Below the pieces are notes generated by a model. It ran no database searches and was not told the DNA's origin. It worked only from the letters and a program-made list of their open reading frames with translations. Below are positions 1-6,346 of a DNA stretch of 34,297 bases, in pieces. The translations under genes and the position numbers were made by a program. Positions within the stretch are counted from its first letter, which is position 1, and every line of letters starts with the position of its first letter. This DNA comes from Candidatus Kuenenia stuttgartensis (GTDB lineage Bacteria; Planctomycetota; Planctomycetia; Pirellulales; UBA1268). The DNA lies in NCBI GenBank assembly GCA_945865325.1, contig CAMBFA010000022.1, positions 1 through 34,297 on the forward strand, given 5' to 3'.

Positions 1-926
1 ATCCGGCGGATGATCACCGTGCCACCGTCGCCACAGGCGACCACGATTCCCGCATCGTCGGCCGTGACCATCGAGCCGGGGGGCGTGCCGGGGGGCGCCG
101 CGGGGCCAACGCTCACCTCTTCGAGCACCAGCCGTGTCGGGCCCGTGCCGCAATCGCCCCCGCCGGCGTGGAGGAACGTCGTCGCCCTTGGCCAGGGATC
201 GAGGCCGCGCGGCATGCGGGCGATCCGCGCCGCAGCAAGATTCCAGTCGACGATCCCGTCGGCCTTGGAAAGCCGCGGCGCCTTGGTGACCAGCGCCGGG
301 TCTTGCGGCGTGCCGACGGCGCCGGCCGGCCGGTGCGGCGCCGCCACCCGCTGAATGGCTTCGAGCACGAGCTCGGACCCGAAGGCCGCTAGCCTCGCCT
401 CGAGCTGCGCGGCGGTCTCAGTTGGCCCGATCGGCGTCGAGCGGGCATTGATCACGCTGCCACCGTCGAGCTGCGCGGTCATGTGGATGCAGCAGGCGCC
501 GGTCACCTCGTCGCCGGCGAGGATCGCCCACTGGACTGGCGCGGCGCCGCGGTGCCGGGGAAGGAGCGAGCCGTGAAGATTGATGCCGCCCAAGCGAGCG
601 ACTTCAAGGACGGCAGGCGCCAGGATCTGCCCGTAGTCGCAGACGACGAACAGATCGGGCGCGAGGGTCACAAGCTCGTCGATCGCCGCGGGATCATTGA
701 TCCGCTGTGGCGCCGTCACCGCGACGCCGGCCGCTTCCGCCGCCTCGCGCATCGGATTGACGGGGGCGCGTCGGCCCGCCGCGGCTTTGTCGGGCCGGGT
801 AACCAACGCGACGATGCGGTGAGGGGAAGCGAGGAGCGCCCGGAACATCGGCACGGCAAACGGGCCGGTGCCCATGACCACGATCCGCAGCCCGGCCACC
901 TTCCCCGGGTTGGGTGCCGACTCCAT
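1..926 (-). CDS. fmt: methionyl-tRNA formyltransferase, cut by window edge
   Basis: The product formylates the amino group of Met-tRNAfMet in the cytoplasm, using 10-formyl-tetrahydrofolate. Seen: the reading frame opens with MESAPNPGKVAGLRIVVMGTG, a Rossmann-type start with the MGTGPFAVP motif. It then carries NLHGSLLPRHRGAAPVQWAI near residues 113-132, the family signature with the catalytic Asn-His. The region D-G-G-S-V follows, and then the start of the C-terminal beta-barrel domain. About 308 residues are present and the frame runs off the left edge with no stop, so the C-terminus lies outside. The ATG shares its A with the def stop codon (TGATG), so the pair is almost certainly co-translated. 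A def-fmt pair is a common bacterial arrangement. Identification is firm; only the 3' end is unseen. Confidence 0.95.
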   Translation of the reverse strand, partial: MESAPNPGKVAGLRIVVMGTGPFAVPMFRALLASPHRIVALVTRPDKAAAGRRAPVNPMREAAEAAGVAVTAPQRINDPAAIDELVTLAPDLFVVCDYGQILAPAVLEVARLGGINLHGSLLPRHRGAAPVQWAILAGDEVTGACCIHMTAQLDGGSVINARSTPIGPTETAAQLEARLAAFGSELVLEAIQRVAAPHRPAGAVGTPQDPALVTKAPRLSKADGIVDWNLAAARIARMPRGLDPWPRATTFLHAGGGDCGTGPTRLVLEEVSVGPAAPPGTPPGSMVTADDAGIVVACGDGGTVIIRR

Positions 927-1582
927 CAGGCACGCCCCCTGGAGCGCGCTGAAGAGGAAGCGCAGCGCGCGGCCTCCAGTCGCGCCAGCTCGGCGTGGTA
1001 GTGGGCGTCGGGGGGGAGCTCACCGCGCGATTGTTTGCCGACGTACACCTCGTGCATGGTGTCGAGCACCCGGCGGGCTTCGAGCGCGGCGGCTTCCGGG
1101 AGACGGTCGGTGAACAGCCGCCCCTCGAGGTGGTCAAACTCGTGCTGGACGACGCGGGCAAGGAAGCCGTCGATATCGAGACGGACCTGCTCCCCCTCGA
1201 GCGTCCAGGCCTCGAGGATCACCTTCTCCGGCCGGCGGACGTCCATCCGCAAGCCGGGCAAACTCAAGCACCCCTCCTCCTGGAGCGCCGTTCCGCGCGG
1301 CCGGGAGAGGGTCGGATTGATGAACACGAGCTCCTCACCGGAGTCAGGGTTAGCCTCGAGGTTGACGATAAACAGCCGGTAGGGGAGGCCGACCTGATTG
1401 GCCGCCAGGCCGACCCCGACCGCGTCGTACATGATCTCAAACATCTGATCGATGGCGTCGCAGAGGTCGTCGTCGATCCGCACCAGCGGGCTGGTGCGCC
1501 GCAGGAGGGCCGGGTGGGGGAATTCGACGAGCTCGATCCTGCCGATGCCGGCAGGATCGGCGGGAGACGGCGTGCTTTCCAT
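926..1582 (-). CDS. def: peptide deformylase
   Basis: The product removes the N-formyl group from nascent proteins, using a metal ion (usually Fe2+). All three family motifs are present in order: GVGLAANQVG (motif 1), EEGCLSLPG (motif 2, metal-binding Cys) and QHEFDHLEG (motif 3, two metal-binding His and the catalytic Glu). The protein is 218 aa, somewhat longer than a typical deformylase of about 170-190 aa. The extra length is a C-terminal tail rich in Ala, Ser and Arg after the region YVGKQSRGELPPD. It sits directly upstream of fmt, with the stop and start codons sharing one base. The two proteins act at opposite ends of the formyl cycle. A -10-like TAGAAT lies at 1629-1624, about 42 nt upstream. 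Confidence 0.96.
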   Translation of the reverse strand: MESTPSPADPAGIGRIELVEFPHPALLRRTSPLVRIDDDLCDAIDQMFEIMYDAVGVGLAANQVGLPYRLFIVNLEANPDSGEELVFINPTLSRPRGTALQEEGCLSLPGLRMDVRRPEKVILEAWTLEGEQVRLDIDGFLARVVQHEFDHLEGRLFTDRLPEAAALEARRVLDTMHEVYVGKQSRGELPPDAHYHAELARLEAARCASSSARSRGRA

Positions 1583-1623
1583 GATCGCCTGTGCGGAAAC
1601 TCGGGTGGGGGGTGAGGCGGAGC

Positions 1624-1683
1624 ATTCTACCGCACCGCGCTCCTTCCGGTACGGAGGACGGGCCGCGATCGGGGCCGTAGACT
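1624..1683. promoter_or_regulatory. divergent -10-like elements for def and pgpA
   Basis: In the def-pgpA divergent gap, TAGAAT reads toward def at 1629-1624 and TAGACT reads toward pgpA at 1678-1683. Each is followed by GCTCC. They match the sigma-70 -10 box at 5/6 and 4/6 positions. No convincing -35 box is visible for either, so the call rests on position and on the same motif recurring before other genes here. Confidence 0.3.
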
Positions 1684-1755
1684 GCTCCCGGGTCGGATTG
1701 GCATCGCAACCGCGACCGCCCCGCTCCCGCTAAGACGTTCCCGAGCCCATTCCCG

Positions 1756-2286
1756 ATGACATCGCCCCCCCCAGCCTGTGCCCCCGCGGCAGCGAGCCCC
1801 ACCGAGCGCGTCCCCTGGTCGCAGCCGGCGGTGGTCCTTGCCACCTGCGGGTGGGTGGGGCGGATCCCCCGCGCCCCGGGCACGTTCGGGGCCGCCCTCG
1901 GCATCGGACTGTCGGCCGCAGCTGCCAGCTTCAATTGCCCCCTCGGGGTCGAGGCCGCCGCGGTGGTCCTGTTGTGCATCATCGGCATCCCGATCTGCGG
2001 CCTCGCCGCGCGGCAGATGGGGCGCGGCAGCGACCCCGGCGCGATTGTTTGGGACGAGATGGCGAGTGTTCCCCTCGGGCTGCTCCTCGTGCCGGCCGGC
2101 GAACGGTCGCCGCTGCTCCTCCTGGCAGCGTTCCTCCTCCATCGTCTCTTCGACATCTGGAAGCCCTTTCCCTGCCGGCAACTTGACCAGGGGCACGGCG
2201 GCTTGGGGATCATGGCGGACGATTGGGGGGCGGCCGCGTGGATGGCCCTCGGACTGGCCGTCGGCCGACAGGCCGGGTGGTGGTGA
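1756..2286 (+). CDS. pgpA: phosphatidylglycerophosphatase A
   Basis: The family dephosphorylates phosphatidylglycerol phosphate to phosphatidylglycerol at the inner membrane. Seen in the 176-aa product: TCGWVGRIPRAPGTFGAALG near the N-terminus (family pattern G-x-G-x-x-P-x-A-P-G-T-x-G), IVWDEM (the conserved acidic I-V-x-D-E segment), HRLFDIWKPFP, and GGLGIMADDWGAA (conserved G-I-M-x-D-D). Several hydrophobic stretches lie between these motifs, as expected for an integral membrane protein. The ATG at 1756 follows a -10-like TAGACT at 1678-1683. The next gene starts 4 nt after the stop, suggesting a two-gene unit. Confidence 0.93.
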   Translation: MTSPPPACAPAAASPTERVPWSQPAVVLATCGWVGRIPRAPGTFGAALGIGLSAAAASFNCPLGVEAAAVVLLCIIGIPICGLAARQMGRGSDPGAIVWDEMASVPLGLLLVPAGERSPLLLLAAFLLHRLFDIWKPFPCRQLDQGHGGLGIMADDWGAAAWMALGLAVGRQAGWW

Positions 2287-2290
2287 GCCG

Positions 2291-2980
2291 ATGAAAGGGG
2301 CGACGATCGAGATGCGGCTGCTCCTTGTCGATCACGGCTGTTGCGATCCACCTCACAGCCGGGTGTTCCGCTGCCGTGACTGGCTCCTCCCGGAGCGGAT
2401 CGAGGTGCTGGCCTGCGGGCCGGCCTCGGTGTCGGCGCTCGCGGCCCCCACGCCGGGGCTTCACGGGATTCATTTGCGCGACATCGCCGCCGCCAACCGG
2501 ACGTTTGCCCGGGCCGTCCGCGACGGCACCCCCCAAGCCTTTCTCGACACCAGCCCAACGATCCCGGCCCGGCTCCTCGGCCTCGTCCGCGAGACAGCCC
2601 GGCAGGCGATCGCGGAGGCCGTCGACGGCTTCGATCCTGCCGTGATCCTCGTCCTCCATGCGGGGATCTTCGCCGATCTGGCGGTCGAGACCGGCGTGCC
2701 GGTCGTGATCCATGTCGGCCCGGCCGATCTGGCGGCGGCGCGGCAAAACGAGCGGGTCCACGGGCTGGTGGCGGCAGCGCTGGTGTCGGCCGAGGTCGCG
2801 ATGGCGGCCGACGCGCCGACCGAGAGGCTGCTGACGGCCGAATGGCTCGACGCGGCGGCCCCGAACGTCGGGGCAGTGGCCGGGGTCGACGCGTCGGGCG
2901 GCCCCGCCCTCGCCGCGGCCGTCAGGCTTGCCGCCCGGCGGCGTGGCGGAGGAGGAGGCGGTCGATCTCCCCTGACGTGA
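2291..2980 (+). CDS. hypothetical protein with Rossmann / GT-B N-terminal-like fold
   Basis: This 229-aa protein starts 4 nt after pgpA, so the two are probably co-transcribed. I do not recognise a family with certainty. The N-terminus MRLLLVDHGCC, the segment FDPAVILVLHAGIFADLAVE, and VPVVIHVGPADL followed by ALVSAEVAMAADAPTERLL look like beta-alpha units of the donor-less N-terminal half of a GT-B glycosyltransferase. No matching C-terminal nucleotide-sugar domain is present. The C-terminus is a run of Arg and Gly and is probably disordered. An internal ATG at 2312 (MRLLLVD) is an alternative start that would trim seven residues. Its 3' end overlaps the convergent gene by 59 bp. The function is unknown and the GT-B resemblance is inference. 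Confidence 0.72.
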   Translation: MKGATIEMRLLLVDHGCCDPPHSRVFRCRDWLLPERIEVLACGPASVSALAAPTPGLHGIHLRDIAAANRTFARAVRDGTPQAFLDTSPTIPARLLGLVRETARQAIAEAVDGFDPAVILVLHAGIFADLAVETGVPVVIHVGPADLAAARQNERVHGLVAAALVSAEVAMAADAPTERLLTAEWLDAAAPNVGAVAGVDASGGPALAAAVRLAARRRGGGGGGRSPLT

Positions 2981-3368
2981 GAGCCGCCTCAAACGCCTCC
3001 CGGTCTCGATACACCGCCAGACTCGTCAACTGGACCACCCAGTTGTGGACCAGCGGCGTGATCGTGATCACCGCCCGGCCGTGGCGGCAGGCCTCCCAGA
3101 TCTCGATCGCGGTCCCCATCGACGCCTCGGGCACGTACGCGATGACGAGATCGAACTCGCGGCACATCGCCACATGCCCGTCAAACACCTCCCTGGCACG
3201 CTCGAGGGAGTAGCCGACCGAATTGGCATGACCGGCATGCGGGTCGTAGACTTCCGCCTCGGGCCAAGCCCGCTGCACGACGTCGCGCAGCCCGGCTCGA
3301 TAGTTTTGATCATGGACCAGCGCCGCCACGTGCGAGCCCTGCATGATCCCTGCGAGGAACACTCTCAT
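2922..3368 (-). CDS. nucleoside 2-deoxyribosyltransferase-like protein
   Basis: The 148-aa product has the compact Rossmann-like layout of nucleoside 2-deoxyribosyltransferases and related nucleotide-salvage or sanitation enzymes. It begins MRVFLAGIMQGS. A middle segment VFDGHVAMCREFDLVIAYVP is followed by EASMGTAIEIWEA. In the family a G-T-x-x-E segment carries the nucleophilic Glu, which here would be Glu89. HGRAVITITPL follows as the usual strand after that helix. The ATG was chosen because the family strand MRVFLAG begins there; the upstream extension of the frame is antisense to the peptidase gene. Its ATG overlaps the divergent peptidase ATG within one CATG (3366-3369), and its 3' end overlaps the convergent gene by 59 bp. 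The substrate is unknown. Confidence 0.8.
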   Translation of the reverse strand: MRVFLAGIMQGSHVAALVHDQNYRAGLRDVVQRAWPEAEVYDPHAGHANSVGYSLERAREVFDGHVAMCREFDLVIAYVPEASMGTAIEIWEACRHGRAVITITPLVHNWVVQLTSLAVYRDREAFEAALTSGEIDRLLLRHAAGRQA

Positions 3369-4617
3369 GGCAGCCTCCAAGCCCTCCCGTCCGGTCAAGT
3401 CCAAGCGCACCGTCGCCAGTGTACGACAGCCTGCCGGGAGCGCCGTGCCGACGCCCGATCTGGCCGCGGCCCGGAAGCTCGTCCTCGATCTCCTCGCGAT
3501 CCCCGGCGTCTCCGGTGACGAGAAGGCAATCGCCGAGCGGATCGTCCACCACCTCAAGGCCGCCGGCTGCCCCGCTGCCGCGATCCACTTCGACAACGCC
3601 CACACCAAGACGCCCACGAAGGGCAACGTCGGCAACCTCATCGTCAAGCTCCCCGGCACGGTGCCCGGGCCGCGCCGGCTGTTCATGGCCCACATGGACA
3701 CGGTGCCGGTGTGCGTTGGGGCCAAGCCGGTGGTCGCCGGCAGGTTCGTAAAAAGCGCCGACCCGACCACGGGGCTGGGGGCCGACGACCGGGCCGGGGT
3801 CGGCGTCGTGCTGACGACGGCGCTGGAGGTCTTGCGGCGCGGCCTCCCCTCCCCGCCGCTGACGTTCCTGTTCGGGATCCAGGAGGAGGTGGGCTTGTAC
3901 GGGGCCCGGTATGTCTCCGCCACCGATCTCGGCAAGCCCGCTCTGGCTTTTAATTTCGACGGCGGCGCCGTCGAGAAGATCACGGTCGGCGCTACCGGCG
4001 GCTACCGGATGGATGTCGCAATCGAGGGGCTGCCGAGCCACGCCGGCGTCGCCCCGGAGAAGGGGATCTCGGCGATCGCGATCGCGAGCTTGGCCGTCGC
4101 CGACCTCGTCGAGCATGGCTGGCACGGCCTGATCGAGAAGGAGGGGAAGCGGGGGACGAGCAATGTCGGCGTCATCCATGCCGGCGCCGCCACGAATGTC
4201 GTCGCCGAGTCGGCCCATCTGCGGGTCGAGGCCCGGAGCCACGATTCCGCCTTCCGAAAGAAGATCGTCAAAGCGATCGAGACGGCCTTCAAAGACGCCG
4301 CCAAGCGGGTCAAGAATGCCGCCGGCAAGTGCGGCAAGGTCGTCTGCGACGGCCATCTCGACTACGAGGCTTTCCGCCTCGGCGATGACCAGCCGTGTGT
4401 CGTTGCGGCGATCGATGCGGTCCGGGCCGAGGGGCTCGAGCCGCGGACGGAGGTCTCCAACGGCGGCCTCGACGCCAACTGGATGGCGGTCAACGGCGTC
4501 CCCACGGTGACGCTCGGTTGCGGCCAGATGGAGATCCACACGACGAAGGAGCAACTTGACCTCAAGGCCTACGAGACGGCCTGCCGCGTGGCCCTGCGGC
4601 TGGCCGTCGGAGGGTGA
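3367..4617 (+). CDS. M20-family metallopeptidase (tripeptidase T-like)
   Basis: This is a 416-aa di-zinc peptidase of the M20 clan. Motifs in order: MAHMDTVPV (His ligand and Asp), GLGADDRAGVGV (bridging Asp ligand), IQEEVGLYGA (catalytic Glu and Glu ligand), FNFDGG (Asp ligand) and GQMEIHTTKE near the C-terminus (last His ligand). The middle part (TVGATGGYRMDVAIEGLPSH onward) fits the dimerisation domain, with its conserved G-x-x-S-H-A. The order resembles PepT and related aminotripeptidases, so it probably trims short peptides in the cytoplasm. ATG 3367 was preferred over 3343 because GAGGA lies 8 nt upstream. The N-terminal 30 or so residues are basic and rich in Lys, Ser and Pro. The next gene begins immediately after or just overlapping the stop. 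Confidence 0.9.
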   Translation: MAASKPSRPVKSKRTVASVRQPAGSAVPTPDLAAARKLVLDLLAIPGVSGDEKAIAERIVHHLKAAGCPAAAIHFDNAHTKTPTKGNVGNLIVKLPGTVPGPRRLFMAHMDTVPVCVGAKPVVAGRFVKSADPTTGLGADDRAGVGVVLTTALEVLRRGLPSPPLTFLFGIQEEVGLYGARYVSATDLGKPALAFNFDGGAVEKITVGATGGYRMDVAIEGLPSHAGVAPEKGISAIAIASLAVADLVEHGWHGLIEKEGKRGTSNVGVIHAGAATNVVAESAHLRVEARSHDSAFRKKIVKAIETAFKDAAKRVKNAAGKCGKVVCDGHLDYEAFRLGDDQPCVVAAIDAVRAEGLEPRTEVSNGGLDANWMAVNGVPTVTLGCGQMEIHTTKEQLDLKAYETACRVALRLAVGG

Positions 4618-4619
4618 GC

Positions 4620-6209
4620 ATGACCGGGCTCGGTCGGCGGCGCTGGTGGACGATCGGCCTCCTGGCCGCCACGACCCTCCTCGCCTTCGTGCCGGCGCTG
4701 CGCGGCGACTTCGTCTACGACTCCCGCCTCCAGATTCTCACCGATCCTTTCATCCACGATCCTGGGAACTGGCCGGCGGTGTGGAGCGGACGCGTGCTGG
4801 GGATGGATGTCCTCGACTTCAACCGGCCGGCGATGCTTGCGTCGCTCATGCTCGACGCCGCCATCTGGGGGAAAAGCCCCTTCGGCTACCACCTCACGAG
4901 TGTCCTTCTGCACGGGATCAACGTGGTCCTCGTCTGGCTCCTCCTCGATCGGCTCGGGGACGATCGCCCCGCTAGCGGGCGGCCGGAGCGCGGGTTGCTC
5001 ACGCCGGCGGTCGCAGGCGCGCTCCTCTTCGCCCTCCATCCGATCGTCACGGAGACCGTCTGCGAGCCGAGCTACCGGGAGGATCTCCTCGTCGCGACGT
5101 TCACCCTCACCGCGCTGGTCCTCGCGCTGGGCCGGGCGCCGGCGCAACCCCCCGCCGCGGCCGAGAGACCGGCGGACGGCACCGCTTGGAGGGTGGCGGC
5201 CTGCATGGGCTGCGCCCTGTTGGCCATCGCGAGCAAGGAATCGGGGATCGTGCTCCCGCCGCTCCTGCTGGTCGCCGGGGCGCTGTTGGACCGGAAAGGA
5301 CCGCGGCGATTCTGGGGGCTGGCGATCGGCGGCACGACGCTTGTGGTGATCACGTTCCTCGCCGCCCGGTTTCTCCTCGAGCCGGCGGAGTCGCGGATCT
5401 TCGGCAAGCCGATCCCCCTCGGCGGCTCACTCCTGGCGGCCCTGGCTCTTCAACCGCGGATCCTCGCCCTCGATGTGCAGCTCATCCTCTGGCCCTTCAA
5501 CCAGAGCGCCGACTACCATCTCTCGTCGCTCGATCACCTCCCCCTCCCCCGCGCGATCCTCGTGCTCGCGCTGCTGACCGCGGGCTTGGCCTGGCGGGCC
5601 CGGCACGACCGGAGGATCGTCCTGGCCGCTGCGGTGATCGTCCTCTCGATCCTCCCCGTGGCCAATCTCTGGCCGATCTTCCAGCCGGCTGCCGACCGCT
5701 ATCTCTATCTGCCCATGGTGGGGGTGGCGATCATCGTCGTCAGCCTCCTCGACAGGCCGTGGTGGCCGGAAGGGTCGGCAGGCCGCCGTGGCGCGGTGGT
5801 GGCCGCCATGGCCGCAGTCGCCCTCCTCGCCGTGGGGTGCGTCCGACGGCAGGCGGTCTGGCACGATCCAGTCGCGCTGTGGGAGGACACCTTCCGCAAG
5901 GAGCCGCAGTCCTTCGCCGCGGCCTGGGGGCTGGGCGAAGCGCTCCTCGATGCCGGCAGGCCCGCGGAGGCGGAGCGGGCCGCGCGGACCGCGGTGAAGC
6001 TCTCCGGTGGCGAAGACGGTGGCGCTTGGGCGACGCTCGCGGTGATCGTCGCCGAGCGGGGCCGGAAGGACGAGGCCCGCGACCATCTCGCTCGGGCGCT
6101 GGCCGCCGATCCGCTCCTGGCCGATCCGGACGACCGCGTCGCCACGCTGACGATGGAGCGACCATGGGCGGAGCGGCTGAAGAAACTCCTCGCCGAGATG
6201 CCCCGGTAG
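4620..6209 (+). CDS. TMTC-like multi-pass membrane protein with C-terminal TPRs
   Basis: The 529-aa product starts with a membrane anchor followed by FVYDSRLQILTDPFIHD, then NRPAMLASLMLDAAIWG and GYHLTSVLLHGINVVLVWLL. This is the layout of TMTC/PMT-like (GT-C fold) integral membrane glycosyltransferases and bacterial TPR membrane proteins. Roughly ten hydrophobic segments follow to about residue 405. The C-terminal 120 residues contain TPR-like helices (AAWGLGEALLDAGRPAEAER, then WATLAVIVAERGRKDEARDH, then LARALAADP). ATG 4620 is chosen over GTG 4614 because GGAGG at 4609-4613 sits 6 nt before it. The gene follows the peptidase with essentially no gap. The first loop has Asp-Ser where TMTC proteins usually have Asp-Asp, so transferase activity is not assured. 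Confidence 0.82.
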   Translation: MTGLGRRRWWTIGLLAATTLLAFVPALRGDFVYDSRLQILTDPFIHDPGNWPAVWSGRVLGMDVLDFNRPAMLASLMLDAAIWGKSPFGYHLTSVLLHGINVVLVWLLLDRLGDDRPASGRPERGLLTPAVAGALLFALHPIVTETVCEPSYREDLLVATFTLTALVLALGRAPAQPPAAAERPADGTAWRVAACMGCALLAIASKESGIVLPPLLLVAGALLDRKGPRRFWGLAIGGTTLVVITFLAARFLLEPAESRIFGKPIPLGGSLLAALALQPRILALDVQLILWPFNQSADYHLSSLDHLPLPRAILVLALLTAGLAWRARHDRRIVLAAAVIVLSILPVANLWPIFQPAADRYLYLPMVGVAIIVVSLLDRPWWPEGSAGRRGAVVAAMAAVALLAVGCVRRQAVWHDPVALWEDTFRKEPQSFAAAWGLGEALLDAGRPAEAERAARTAVKLSGGEDGGAWATLAVIVAERGRKDEARDHLARALAADPLLADPDDRVATLTMERPWAERLKKLLAEMPR

Positions 6210-6346
6210 CCCCCCTGATTGCCTTGCCGTGCCCGGCGCATCCCCGCCAGTGACCGTGGCCGATCCCAGCCGGTTCTCCTCCGTGCCCCATGGTGCTATC
6301 CTCCCCCGGAACACCGTCCCAACCTCGCAGGGAAGGAACCTTCGCC

